From: JAHEKD01 sp965215945 | GTDB lineage: Bacteria > Pseudomonadota > Gammaproteobacteria > Arenicellales > JAHEKD01 | DNA length: 64,000 bases | Direction: 5' to 3' | Assembly (NCBI GenBank): GCA_965215945.1 | Contig: CBDCFC010000046.1 | Location: 1-64,000 of the forward strand | In this document: in pieces, positions 17,239 through 26,431 of the stretch | Layout: each line of letters begins with the position of its first letter | How positions within the stretch are numbered: the stretch's first letter is position 1 | Program-made: the position numbers and the translations under genes | The notes under the pieces: generated by a model | Databases searched by the model: none | What the model saw: only the letters and a program-made list of their open reading frames with translations | Told to the model about the DNA's origin: nothing

Positions 17239-17329
17239 TTTGGACCTGTCTATAGACGAAAGTAATATTTTCAATGGCACCTCTGTAATGCATTATGTTG
17301 TTGCTTAATTAACTTAGTTAGGAGTAATA

Positions 17330-17749
17330 ATGAAAAATATTAAGTCTTTAATTTTAATATTCGTGGTAAGTCTGGGACTAGTTAGCTGTGCAACGGTTGA
17401 CAAAGAAGCCGTTGAAGCTGAATTGGCAAGCGCAAATTTGATGACCGATCAAGAGATTATTGATCTTGTTTCAGGTGCTACCCTTTCTGGTATTTCGACC
17501 AGTGATGGCAAAACCAAATGGGTGCAAACCTATAGTGAGGTAGCTGAGGGTGAAACTTCAGGGACTATCTCCGGTGACTTTGGCGGTAGTGCTTATGATT
17601 CCACCTGGGAAGTCAAAGACGGACAATTGTGTGAAGATTGGGGTAGTGGCAAAGGCTGTTGGCATTTGGAATGGGTCGAGGAAGGTGTTTCGATCCAACG
17701 ATATGGCAAAAAAGGAAAACTAAACCAACTTATGTACGTTGAAAGTTGA
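17330..17749 (+). CDS. DUF995-like lipoprotein, copy 2
   Basis: A 139-residue lipoprotein: MKNIKSLILIFVVSLGLVSC with lipobox Val-Ser-Cys (Cys20). It shares with the preceding gene the opening MKN-K-SLI, the motif MTDQEIIDLVSGATLSG (against LDGEQLTELLVGNTSTG) and a paired-cysteine strand region (GQLCEDWGSGKGCWHLEW). The two are diverged tandem duplicates. TTAGGAG precedes the ATG. Each gene has its own terminator, so expression is separate. Confidence 0.65.
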   Translation: MKNIKSLILIFVVSLGLVSCATVDKEAVEAELASANLMTDQEIIDLVSGATLSGISTSDGKTKWVQTYSEVAEGETSGTISGDFGGSAYDSTWEVKDGQLCEDWGSGKGCWHLEWVEEGVSIQRYGKKGKLNQLMYVES

Positions 17750-17767
17750 TAGTTAAAAAAGACAAAT

Positions 17768-17798
17768 AAAAAAAGCCGGAAACAATCCGGCTTTTTTT
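17768..17798. terminator. Bidirectional Rho-independent terminator
   Basis: Stem aaaaaagccgg/ccggcttttttt separating the lipoprotein gene (plus) from the end of the polyamine-type transporter operon (minus). It has A and T tracts on both sides, so it can serve both directions. Confidence 0.88.
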
Positions 17799-17817
17799 AT
17801 GTTTAAGTATAGAAAGC

Positions 17818-18666
17818 CTAGTTTCTGATCCCTCGCAGGCGCTCTCCGCGGCGACGTAATAGTTCGACCGAGAACAGTAGCATTATCGAAATACAAACCA
17901 AAAGTGTTGCAACAGCAAGGATGGTTGGGCTGATTTGTTCGCGAATGCCGGAGAACATTTGCCAGGGAATGGTGCGTTGTTCGAAACTGCCGACGAATAA
18001 TACGACCACAACTTCGTCAAACGATGTAATAAAAGCAAATAGTGCACCTGAAATAACACCGGGTAAAATCAATGGCACGATGACTTTGAAAAAAATACGA
18101 GTCGGTGATGCGCCAAGGTTGGCTGCAGCACGAATCAAGCTGCGATCAAATCCAACCAGGGTTGCAGTCACAGTAATAACGACAAACGGTGTGCCTAAGG
18201 CTGCATGGGCTAGAATAACGCCTAGATGAGTCGCGGCCAGATTGATTTTGGTATAAAAGAAGTACATCCCAGCAGCGGAAATAATCAATGGCACTATCAT
18301 GGGTGAAATCAATATCGCCATGATCAGAGATTTAAACGGCATTTCGGCACGGCTCAATCCCAGTGCGGCAATAGTGCCTAGTGTGGTGGAAATAATTGTG
18401 GCAAAAAATGCAATGATAAAACTGTTTTTTACCGCGCCTTGCCAGTTTAAATTAGTGAAAAAATCCTGGTACCATTTGGTTGAATATCCAGCCGGATCAA
18501 ACGAGAGCATTTCCGGTGTGAAAGTGAAGAACGGCACCGCGTTAAACGAAAGTGGAATGATGACAATTATGGGTGCGATCAGGAAAAAGAAGATTAACCC
18601 GCAAATGACCAGAAAAGCGTAATGCCAGATTTTTTCTAGGGGGGTTGCGTAAGAGGGTGCGGCCAT
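17818..18666 (-). CDS. Spermidine/putrescine-type ABC permease (PotC-like)
   Basis: A 282-residue inner-membrane permease with six hydrophobic segments. The EAA loop LGASPTRIFFKVIVPLILPG is that of the PotC/YdcV group. The N-terminus has the long cytoplasmic head and large first periplasmic loop (FFTFTPEMLSFDPAGYSTKW) typical of PotC-like proteins. It is the last gene of the minus-strand run ATPase - binding protein - PotB-like - PotC-like, separated from the PotB-like gene by repeats. Polyamine is the default substrate; related systems take up opines, betaines or other amines. Confidence 0.88.
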   Translation of the reverse strand: MAAPSYATPLEKIWHYAFLVICGLIFFFLIAPIIVIIPLSFNAVPFFTFTPEMLSFDPAGYSTKWYQDFFTNLNWQGAVKNSFIIAFFATIISTTLGTIAALGLSRAEMPFKSLIMAILISPMIVPLIISAAGMYFFYTKINLAATHLGVILAHAALGTPFVVITVTATLVGFDRSLIRAAANLGASPTRIFFKVIVPLILPGVISGALFAFITSFDEVVVVLFVGSFEQRTIPWQMFSGIREQISPTILAVATLLVCISIMLLFSVELLRRRGERLRGIRN

Positions 18667-18700
18667 AACTATTTATCTCTAAGTCCTGCTTTTATGCTTA

Positions 18701-18865
18701 CTGGATTCCGGATCAAGTCCGGAATGACGACTAAAAAAGAACTGCTCATACTGGCATGCTTGTCCCCGTGTAGACGGGGAGCCAGTATCTCCTTGGGAAA
18801 CACCGGTAAGGAGATTCCGGATTCCCGGATCGAGTCCGGGTCAAGCTTGAATCCGGAATGACGAG
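18701..18865. repeat. Palindromic repeats between potB-like and potC-like genes
   Basis: Element 1 at 18701-18730: ctggattccg/gatcaagtccggaatgac. A CCCCGT...ACGGGG palindrome follows (18762-18780), then a composite unit to about 18862 (ggattcccggatcgagtccg, then ttgaatccggaatgacgag). The 77-codon frame across this block is an artefact of the repeats. Confidence 0.7.
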
Positions 18866-18898
18866 TCTGCTTGTTGAGATTCGTTTGACTCATACCGA

Positions 18899-20152
18899 TC
18901 AACCCAATTTCATGTTGTCAATGCCGACGATCTTGTCGTACATAAGATATAAGAAAAGAACTAGACCAAGGAGAATCGTTCCCAGTGCTGCGGCCAATCC
19001 CCAGTTCAACGAGGTCGATAAATGATAGGCAATCAGGTTGCTGATCAACGTCCCTTCAGTGCCACCAACCAGCGCTGGAGTGATGTAATAACCGATAGCT
19101 AAAATAAACACTAAAATCGAACCTGCACCTATCCCGGCCACTGTGTTTGGCATATACACTCGAACGAATGCTCTAAACGGTGTAGCACCTAACGAGCGCG
19201 CTGCACGCATATAACTCGGAGGGATGGTTTTCATCACACTATATAAAGGTAAAATCATAAACGGCAGTAATATATGCGTCATGGCAATAACTGTGCCTGT
19301 CTGGTTATGGATCATCTGCAGGCGCCCATCATCTGATATTAGTCCCAGCCAGACAAACAAATCATTTAGCACTCCTTCTTGTTGCAGTAATGCGATCCAG
19401 GATGTGGTGCGCACTAGCAAGGATGTCCAGAAAGGTAATAAGACCAGGATAATTAACAGATTGCTTTTATTGGGTGGTAAAGTTGAAAGAAGATAAGACA
19501 CCGGGTAGGCTAGCGCAATACACAAAACCGTTATTAACAGGCTTAATTTAAGTGTGCGCCAGAACAGGTTAAGATAAATCTGCTTTTCTTCCGGCTTCAT
19601 TGTAATGTCACCGTCCTCATCGTAACCTGCATCGACAGCGGCTAAGTAGTATGATTTAGTGAATTTGGCGCTTTCACGTTTAAAAATGCGCCAGTATTCC
19701 AAGTCCCCCCATTTCTTGTCTATTTCAAGAAATGCTTCTTTGTAGGGTGGTTCGAGTTTCTTGGCTTTACGTCCGGACTTGCGAAATAAACTAGAAAATC
19801 CGCTTTTTTCATAATTCAATCGTAAACCGACTTTGCCGATGGTTTTATTTGCTGCGGCTTCTTTAAAGTCAATCGCCATGGCTTCAAAAAGTGGTTCATC
19901 GGGTAATTCACCCGAACTTTCATCCCAGTTTTCTAAAGCTTTAACGGTATTAGGTAAAATTTCACCAACTAGCTGATTCTGAAAGCTTCGAAAGAGCATG
20001 TCGCCAATCGGTATAAAGAAGGTGACTAAGATAAAAAGAAACAATGGCACAACCAGCATTAGTGCTCGAATCTTACTGCGCCGAGTCGCCCGTGCCAGGC
20101 TAACCTTTAACGGTGTACCGTCTGCAGTGACTAATGCTTCTGCTGTGCTCAT
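18899..20152 (-). CDS. Spermidine/putrescine-type ABC permease with long periplasmic insert (PotB-like)
   Basis: A 417-residue permease, well above the 285-310 residues usual for PotB. The first membrane span (LMLVVPLFLFILVTFFIPIG) is followed by roughly 140 mostly polar residues (about 55-195) before the remaining spans. These include basic SLFRKSGRKAKKL and an acidic DEDGDITMKPEEK patch. The EAA loop LGATPFRAFVRVYMPN is normal, so the protein should still engage the ATPase. The insert would face the periplasm and may meet the binding protein. It lies between the frameshifted binding-protein gene and the PotC-like gene. Confidence 0.88.
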   Translation of the reverse strand: MSTAEALVTADGTPLKVSLARATRRSKIRALMLVVPLFLFILVTFFIPIGDMLFRSFQNQLVGEILPNTVKALENWDESSGELPDEPLFEAMAIDFKEAAANKTIGKVGLRLNYEKSGFSSLFRKSGRKAKKLEPPYKEAFLEIDKKWGDLEYWRIFKRESAKFTKSYYLAAVDAGYDEDGDITMKPEEKQIYLNLFWRTLKLSLLITVLCIALAYPVSYLLSTLPPNKSNLLIILVLLPFWTSLLVRTTSWIALLQQEGVLNDLFVWLGLISDDGRLQMIHNQTGTVIAMTHILLPFMILPLYSVMKTIPPSYMRAARSLGATPFRAFVRVYMPNTVAGIGAGSILVFILAIGYYITPALVGGTEGTLISNLIAYHLSTSLNWGLAAALGTILLGLVLFLYLMYDKIVGIDNMKLG

Positions 20153-20180
20153 AAAAGTAATAAATACTTAAGTTTTAAAT

Positions 20181-20280
20181 CGTCATGCCGGCGAAAGCCG
20201 GTATCTAGAAGATTTCTGTAATCGACTAGATTCCGGATCTCCGGATCAAGTCCGGAGCAGGCTTTGTCCGGAATGACGAG
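20181..20280. repeat. Palindromic repeats downstream of the PotD-like gene
   Basis: A small palindrome at 20181-20206 (cgtcatgccggcgaaagccg) and a complete TTCCGG...CCGGAA composite at 20226-20280. They lie between the solute-binding-protein gene and the first permease gene, the same relative place as the hairpin at 8441-8494 in the other importer operon. Confidence 0.7.
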
Positions 20281-20346
20281 TAATTTGCTATCCATTAAAA
20301 GCAATATAAATAATTGGGGCAGCAAAGCCGCCCCAATATTATAGAG

Positions 20347-21448
20347 TTACTGCGCTAACCAGGCCTGGAAGCGCTCGTCCAGGTCATCACGGTTATCGGC
20401 CCACCACTCATAGTTATAGAGCAGGGTGTTTTTTGCATTCTCAGGATTAGTAGGCATGTGTGGTGCCATATCTATGCCTAACTCAGCATGCTGACCAACC
20501 ATCGGTGCAGAAGATTTACGTGCCGGACCATAAGAAATGAATTTCGCCTGGTCAGCCAAACGCTGTGTATCTGTTGCAAATTTAAGATACTTCATGACTT
20601 CTTCTTGATGCGGAGCACCTTTGGGCACAATCCAACCATCCAGGTCGAAGACCTGCCAATCCCACATCATGGCGATGGGTTGTTTTTCTTCCTCTATCAC
20701 TGAGAATAGACGGCCGTTATAAGTCGAACCCATTACTACCTCACCGTCAGCAAGTAATTGCGGTGTTTGCGCACCTTTTTCCCACCAAATGACTTGATCT
20801 TTAATGGTGTCGAGTTTGGCAAAAGCACGATCTAGGCCTTCCTCGGTTTCCAGCATATCGTAAACTTCTTCTACTGGAACACCGTCAGCCAGCAAGGCCC
20901 ACTCAAGGTTGCCGATTGGGCGTTTTTCCAATGCTCGTTTGCCAGGAATTTTTTCCAGGTCGAACACGTCAGCAATTGAAGTTGGAGGGTTGTCACCGAC
21001 CAGATCAGTTCGATAACCAAAGGTCGTTGAGTAAACGATTTGAGGAATAAAGCAGTCAGAAACAATCAACTCACCGAAATCTTCGGTTGCTGGTGTGCCA
21101 TCAGGCGCTGCCGCGAGTGCATTGTCAAAATCAATTTTCTTCAGCTAAGCCTTCATCGCAAAGACGAATCGCATCCGATGCCACGGCGTCAACTAACGAC
21201 CAGGTGACATTACCGGCTTCATTCATGGCACGCAATTTGGCCACAGCTTCAGCGGCTGAGTCATCGTTAATGATTTTGACATCCGGATTTTCAGCCATAT
21301 AAGGCTCATGATAAGCTTTTTGTTGGCTATTTGTGTAAGCGCCACCCCAGGAAACAACAACCATTTCAGTTTCAGCGCTGGCTGTGAAGCTAGTCGCTGC
21401 CAGGGCGGCAGAAATGGTTATAGTTGCTAATGTTTTTTTGTGAAACAT
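20347..21448 (-). pseudogene. PotD-like periplasmic binding protein, single frameshift
   Basis: Two frames together make one family 1/PotD-type binding protein of about 366 residues. The first (21131-21448) carries the signal peptide (TISAALAATSFTASAE) and the start of the mature protein (MVVVSWGGAYTNSQQKAYHE) and ends at LCDEGLAEEN. The second resumes in the next frame with IDFDNALAAAPDG and continues to the natural end (WADNRDDLDERFQAWLAQ). The switch falls at a run of four T on the plus strand (21135-21138); removing one restores the frame. Everything else is well conserved, so a sequencing error or very recent mutation is likely. It belongs to the polyamine-type importer. Confidence 0.85.
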
Positions 21449-21518
21449 GGTATTTATACCTCCAGTTTGTTCACGTTTAGTAATAAGAATTAAGTTAACT
21501 TTCTAATCTCTCGAATAA

Positions 21519-22643
21519 TTAAATGGGTACAAAAGGATCCAGAGCACGGCAATCTTCTGAACGCCAGCCAACACTGACATCAGTGCCCTCAATTAAGTTA
21601 CTATGTTCAGTTGCGTTCGGAACTTTCATAACAAATTCCTGTTCGCCGAATGCTTTAACGTTTAGGCGTAAATGGTCGCCTAAATAAATGGATTCTATAA
21701 TTTTTCCTGAAGCCTGATTATCCACCTGGTTTTCTTGCGGATTTAAAACCACGCGTTCCGGTCGAATCGACATGGATGTTTCAGCGCCAATTTCCCGGTT
21801 CTGAACATTCAAAGCGGTGACAACTTGGTTGCCTGCCAATTCAACTTCACAAAGTCCATTGTTCGTGTGTGATTTTATTTTGCCTTCGAGTTTGTTGTTC
21901 TCGCCAATGAACTGGGCAACGAAAGCATTCTCCGGTTCTTCATACAATACTTCCGGCGAAGCCAGCTGCTGAATAATCCCATCATTGAATACGGCAACAC
22001 GATCTGACATTGTCAAGGCTTCTGATTGATCATGAGTCACATATACAACAGTGACACCCAAGCTTTCATGAATATGTTTGATTTCATATTGCATTTGCTC
22101 TCGTAGTTGCTTGTCTAGTGCGCCCAAAGGTTCATCCATCAAAATTAATTCAGGTTCAAACACTAAAGCACGAGCAACCGCAATCCGCTGCGCTTGGCCA
22201 CCTGACAATTGACCGGGTCGACGGCTTTCAAAACCACCCATGCGCACCATGTCCAAGGCGTTGCCAACTTTTTGCTTAATTTGGTCCGAGCTCATTTTTC
22301 GAACCTCAAGAGGAAAGGCAAGGTTCTCGTAAATCGTCATGTGTGGGAACAAGGCATAGTTCTGAAAAACCATGCCAATACCACGATGATGCGGAGCGAT
22401 GTTGGTGATTGATTTACCGTCAAGCAAGATTTCGCCATGAGTAGGCATTTCAAAACCCGCCAACATCATCAGTACTGTTGATTTACCCGAGCCAGAAGGA
22501 CCCAGCATTGTTAGAAATTCACCTTTGGAGATATCCAGGTTTAAGCCTTTGACGACTAGAATTTCACCATCGTAACTTTTCTGTACATCTTTGAACTGTA
22601 CAAACGCGTCTGTTACCGCATCCCCATTGGAATTATTACCCAT
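21519..22643 (-). CDS. Spermidine/putrescine-type ABC transporter ATPase (PotA-like)
   Basis: A 374-residue ATPase: Walker A GPSGSGKST, Q-loop FQNYALFPHM, signature LSGGQAQRIAVARAL, Walker B ILMDEPLGALD, and the switch His in VTHDQSEALT. A C-terminal TOBE regulatory domain (SIRPERVVLNPQ, IYLGDHLRLNVKA) marks it as PotA/MalK type. It is the first gene of the minus-strand operon, followed by binding protein, PotB-like and PotC-like genes. Confidence 0.92.
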   Translation of the reverse strand: MGNNSNGDAVTDAFVQFKDVQKSYDGEILVVKGLNLDISKGEFLTMLGPSGSGKSTVLMMLAGFEMPTHGEILLDGKSITNIAPHHRGIGMVFQNYALFPHMTIYENLAFPLEVRKMSSDQIKQKVGNALDMVRMGGFESRRPGQLSGGQAQRIAVARALVFEPELILMDEPLGALDKQLREQMQYEIKHIHESLGVTVVYVTHDQSEALTMSDRVAVFNDGIIQQLASPEVLYEEPENAFVAQFIGENNKLEGKIKSHTNNGLCEVELAGNQVVTALNVQNREIGAETSMSIRPERVVLNPQENQVDNQASGKIIESIYLGDHLRLNVKAFGEQEFVMKVPNATEHSNLIEGTDVSVGWRSEDCRALDPFVPI

Positions 22644-22818
22644 TAAATCTGTGTGTTTATGTTTTTGGACATGTAGTTCTAGCAGATTTTACATCCACAA
22701 TGCAACTTATTCTTATACAAGGATTTCATATAAGTTGAAATAATCTAGTTTTAACTTTTGCTTTAGTGTATAACATTATGTTTTTAAATGGTTTATTTCT
22801 TGGCGCTAACTAGTACAG

Positions 22819-23767
22819 ATGAATGTAAAAAATTCAATAAACAAACCTGTTTTGTTACTGAAAACAGATAAAGACAGTGAATGGAAGCAATATTTCTATC
22901 ATGCCATGCCCGAGCTGGAAACCCGCTGTTGGCCGCAGATTGGCGATCAGGAAGAAATCAGGTATGCATTATTGTGGAATCCGCCGGAAGAATTGTTTGA
23001 TCAGCTAAGTAATCTGCAAGTCATTTTTTCAATCGGGGCAGGGGTTGATGGAATACTGAAAGTTAAGTCCAGACCCAAACATCTTCCGTTGGTCAGGTTG
23101 GCCGATAAAGAGTTAACTGATGGGATGGTGCAGTATGTAATTTATGCAGTTCTGCGTATACATCGAAATATGGTTGATTATGATCAAATGCAAAAAGATC
23201 GACACTGGGGTTTTTTCCCACAACAAGCGGCTAGTGATTGTCGAGTAGGGATTATGGGGCTGGGGCAACTCGGACTTGCTTGTGCACAAGCCCTGATATC
23301 GCTTGGGTACAATGTTTCAGGTTTTAGCCGAACTAAAAAGAAAATCGAAGGCATGCAATGTTTTGATCAGCCGCAACTCGATAAGTTTCTAGCCCAGACT
23401 GATATATTAGTTTGTTTGTTACCGCTTACTGAACAGACTCGTCATATTCTTAGTCGAAATACATTTTAATAAATTGCCCAAAGGCGCATCAATTATTAAT
23501 GTAGGCAGAGGTGGACATTTGAACGAAAATGATTTGCTCGAAGCATTGGATACAGGGCGGATTAACCATGCCGTTTTAGATGTTTTTGAAACAGAACCGT
23601 TGCCAGCAGATCATCCATTTTGGCTTCATTCTGGAATTACCTTAACACCGCATGTGGCCAGTCAGACTGTGCCGTCTTCGGCGGTTGGGCATATTGTTAA
23701 AGGTATTAAAAAACACCAGGCAGGTGAGCCGTTGGAATTTCTTTATGATCCGAAATTGGGGTATTGA
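22819..23767 (+). pseudogene. GhrA-like glyoxylate/hydroxypyruvate reductase, single frameshift
   Basis: Two frames give one D-2-hydroxyacid dehydrogenase of about 316 residues, the usual length for GhrA. The first (22819-23469) has the NAD(P)-binding motif GIMGLGQLGLACAQAL and ends at SRNTF. The second (from about 23466) continues NKLPKGASIINVGRGGHLNE with the catalytic region and the His in the HVASQT segment. The frames join if one T is removed from the run at 23464-23467. The enzyme would reduce glyoxylate or hydroxypyruvate, and glyoxylate is an end product of the allantoin genes at 59-62 kb. It is divergent from the transporter operon. Confidence 0.83.
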
Positions 23768-23776
23768 GCAAGTTCG

Positions 23777-23875
23777 TAGAGATTCTGGACATCGCTACGC
23801 GATTCCAGAATGACGGACGGGAATGTTTGAATCACAAAAGAAACGTCATTCCGGACATAAGGTCCGGAATCTCTA
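23777..23875. repeat. Two palindromic repeat elements
   Basis: Unit 1 at about 23779-23815 (gattctggacatcgctacgc, then gattccagaatgacgg) and unit 2 at about 23847-23872 (gtcattccggacataaggtc, then cggaatctc). The second unit touches the stop codon of the GIY-YIG gene. Confidence 0.68.
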
Positions 23876-24175
23876 TATGATGTCGTAATACAAATCATCC
23901 CAATGAGGATTGAGTTCTTCAATCAATCTAATTTTCCACCTTCTTTTCCAATTCTTTATCGCTTTTTCTCGAGTGATAGCCGAATACATTGAATCATGCA
24001 GTTCAAACCAAACGAGTTCGTCAGTATTGTATTTTTTACTAAACCCATCTATTAATTTATGCTTATGTTGCCAGATTCTTTGAGGCAAATTTGAAGTGAC
24101 GCCAATATAAATAGTCCCTCTGTATTTATTGGCAACACCATAAACGGCTGGTCGTTTCATTGTCATCCTTGACAT
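23873..24175 (-). CDS. GIY-YIG domain protein (UPF0213-like)
   Basis: A 100-residue single-domain GIY-YIG nuclease-fold protein. The signature appears as VYGVANKYRGTIYIGVTSNL (the first tyrosine is retained; the classic GIY and YIG are represented by VYG and YIG), followed by RIWQHK and the metal-site Glu in TREKAIKNWKRRWKI. Such small stand-alone proteins are widespread and mostly uncharacterised; some act on DNA ends. The first Met is at 24175, but the Met at 24160 (MKRPAVYGV) would fit the family equally well. The gene abuts palindromic repeats. Confidence 0.82.
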   Translation of the reverse strand: MSRMTMKRPAVYGVANKYRGTIYIGVTSNLPQRIWQHKHKLIDGFSKKYNTDELVWFELHDSMYSAITREKAIKNWKRRWKIRLIEELNPHWDDLYYDII

Positions 24176-24278
24176 TCACGTTAAACAACAAAGTATACCA
24201 ACATTTGAGTAATCCGTTTAATTCCACGACAATAGACCCCATATGTAACTCAATACAAAAAATCATTCGAGATACCTC

Positions 24279-25346
24279 ATGAATTTTTTCAGAACGATTA
24301 TTGGCACCTCAAAAACAGGTGCTGTTAAAGTTGCCTCTATGTATAAACCGTCAAATTGGCGGGAAAAAGGTAAGCTGTGGGCCAGCGGGGTAATTATCTT
24401 TACCATTGTAATGGCTATTTTAATTCTCGGTATTTACTGGAGCCGGACACCAGGTTCTTTTGATGTAAATCAAGTCGCCCTTGAGCAGGCAGGTGCAGAT
24501 GAATCGAAAATAGTGACAGGCTTTGTCACCACAAGCACGGTGGTTGAATTAGCAAATACCTTGCTAAAAAAGCCAGGTGGTTATTTAACCAACGATAAAC
24601 TGCCGCCCGGTCTTTATCTCGACAATATTCCTAATTGGGAATACGGCGTGCTGATGAACATTCGAGATATGACGTTAGTGCTAAGAAATGATTACTCACG
24701 TTCGCAAACCCAGTCTGCCGAAGATAAGGACTTAATCATTGCTAATCCGCAATTTCATTACGATAACGATCAGTGGATATTACCCAGCACTGAATCAGAA
24801 TATAAAAAGGGACTTAAAGCACTTGAACGCTATCGTGATCGTTTGGCTGATGCATCGTCTCGTGCGCAGTTTTATGCCCGTGCTGATAACTTGACTGATT
24901 ATTTAGGTCATGTTGAAAAGCGCCTGGGTTCATTGGCCCAAAATCTTGGTGCCAGTGTTGTCGACAGTCGTCTTAATACAGACCTGGCAGGTGATAGTGA
25001 AGCCCAACAATCAACTCCATCGTCTGATCGTTTAAAAGTCAAAACATCGTGGTTTCAGCTGGACGATTATTTTTTCGAGGCAAGAGGCTATACCTGGGCG
25101 TTGCTACACATATTAAAAGCCACGGCTATAGATTTCGAAGGTGTATTAAAGAAAAAGAATGCGGTTGTATCTTTAAAACAAATCATTGAAGAACTGGAAA
25201 GCACCCAGGATGCTATCTGGAGTCCGATTATTCTAAATGGTACGGGTTTTGGTTTTGTCGCCAATCACTCGTTGATTATGGCGTCTTACATTTCTCGCGC
25301 TAACGCGGCGGTCATTGATTTGAGGAAACTATTACAACAGGGATAA
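24279..25346 (+). CDS. DUF2333 family membrane-anchored protein
   Basis: A 355-residue protein with one N-terminal membrane span (about residues 37-57, IIFTIVMAILILGIYWSR) and a large periplasmic domain. The opening YKPSNWREKGKLWASG and the segments LLKKPGGYLTNDKLPPG, then LDNIPNWEYGVL, and WSPIILNGTGFGFVANHS match the DUF2333 family of gammaproteobacteria. Length is normal. Function is not established. It is an isolated gene. Confidence 0.85.
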   Translation: MNFFRTIIGTSKTGAVKVASMYKPSNWREKGKLWASGVIIFTIVMAILILGIYWSRTPGSFDVNQVALEQAGADESKIVTGFVTTSTVVELANTLLKKPGGYLTNDKLPPGLYLDNIPNWEYGVLMNIRDMTLVLRNDYSRSQTQSAEDKDLIIANPQFHYDNDQWILPSTESEYKKGLKALERYRDRLADASSRAQFYARADNLTDYLGHVEKRLGSLAQNLGASVVDSRLNTDLAGDSEAQQSTPSSDRLKVKTSWFQLDDYFFEARGYTWALLHILKATAIDFEGVLKKKNAVVSLKQIIEELESTQDAIWSPIILNGTGFGFVANHSLIMASYISRANAAVIDLRKLLQQG

Positions 25347-25387
25347 TTATTCCTTAGTAGATATCAAAACTGAACTACGAATACACG

Positions 25388-25418
25388 CTGTCATCCCGAA
25401 CAAATAGGGATCTTGTGT
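25388..25418. repeat. Possible degenerate palindromic repeat
   Basis: ctgtcatcccgaacaaatag followed by ggatcttgtg resembles the conserved start of the window's repeats (GTCATTCC...GGAATC) in degenerate form. The gap 25347-25575 holds nothing else recognisable. Confidence 0.3.
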
Positions 25419-25575
25419 GGTGGCCTAGATTCAAAGCGAAATCCATCTTATTACGAATCCAAAGAAGAACTCTCGTTATTTAGTGTCACAGATTTTTATA
25501 CAGAATAACCCGTTGATATAGCTGTTCGTAGACGGAATTTACCTACGACCAAAGTGACCGGCCTGAAAAATCAAT

Positions 25576-25875
25576 CTACATGGCCAGAATCCACTCCACC
25601 AAGGCTTTAATATCTTCATCGCTGACAGCGGCATTAGCCGGCATTGGAACGGCTCCCCATTTGCCTGAAGCACCGTTTTTAACGCTTTCAAAAAGCATGT
25701 CGGCGGCACCTTCGGTATCTTTGTATTTGGCGGCAATATCCTGGTAAGAAGGGCCAACCAGTTGGGCATCGGTTTTGTGGCAGGCCAGGCAGTTACTAGA
25801 AGTCGCAAGTTCTTCACTGGCATGGGTGATTGAAGCAATGGCAAGGCTGGCTAAAAATAGGCTGGTCTTTTTCAT
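25576..25875 (-). CDS. Small periplasmic cytochrome c (class I, c551-like)
   Basis: A 99-residue monohaem cytochrome. Signal peptide MKKTSLFLASLAIASITHA, haem attachment CLACH about residue 29, and the distal Met in WGAVPMPANAAVSDEDIKAL, all typical of cytochrome c551/c552. A longer frame begins at 25917, but AAGGAGA lies 6 bases before the ATG at 25875, which also gives a proper signal peptide. It probably shuttles electrons in the periplasm between a bc1 complex and an oxidase. It is on the same strand as apt, 28 bases after it. Confidence 0.9.
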   Translation of the reverse strand: MKKTSLFLASLAIASITHASEELATSSNCLACHKTDAQLVGPSYQDIAAKYKDTEGAADMLFESVKNGASGKWGAVPMPANAAVSDEDIKALVEWILAM

Positions 25876-25903
25876 GTTATCTCCTTTATAGATATCAATA
25901 GTC

Positions 25904-26431
25904 TTATAAACCTTCAAACTGCATTATACTAATAACGCTCTGTCCAAGTCGCTTTAATTTTTCTGATCCGCCCAGTTCAGGCAAATCAATGATGAATGAG
26001 CAGCCGACAATTTCTGCGCCAACATTTTCCAGTAATTTTATTCCCGCGATTGCAGTGCCGCCGGTGGCGATTAAATCATCAACCAGTAGTATTTTTTCAC
26101 CGGATTCAACCATATCTTCATGAATCTCAACACAATCTGTTCCATATTCAAGTTGATATTCCTGACCAATGGTTTTCCAGGGGAGTTTGCCTTTTTTACG
26201 AATAGGCACAAATCCAACCGAGAGTTGATGTGCCACCGCGCCGCCTAGAATAAATCCACGAGCCTCCAGGCCGGCAACTTTGTCAATATGCTGGCCCGCA
26301 TGGGGTTGAACCATTTCATCGACGGCTTGGCGAAATCCTCTTGCGTTTGTTAAAAGAGTGGTGATGTCCCGAAAAATGACACCTGGTTCGGGATAATCAG
26401 GAATACTGCGAACAAGTGATTTTAAATCCAC
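25904..26431 (-). CDS. apt: Adenine phosphoribosyltransferase
   Basis: A 175-residue type I phosphoribosyltransferase that makes AMP from adenine and PRPP. PRPP-binding motif ILLVDDLIATGGTA; adenine-side residues in GLEARGFILG; N-terminus SIPDYPEPGVIFRDITTLL is an Apt hallmark. The start codon is GTG, overlapping the TAG stop of the upstream Lon-like gene by one base (TAGTG), so translation is probably coupled. Confidence 0.94.
   Translation of the reverse strand: MDLKSLVRSIPDYPEPGVIFRDITTLLTNARGFRQAVDEMVQPHAGQHIDKVAGLEARGFILGGAVAHQLSVGFVPIRKKGKLPWKTIGQEYQLEYGTDCVEIHEDMVESGEKILLVDDLIATGGTAIAGIKLLENVGAEIVGCSFIIDLPELGGSEKLKRLGQSVISIMQFEGL

Noticed and set aside
18669..18902. 77-codon minus-strand frame between the PotB- and PotC-like genes
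   Set aside because: It is made almost entirely of palindromic repeat sequence; similar frames arise at other repeat sites (11328-11510, 14398-14604, 32392-32595).
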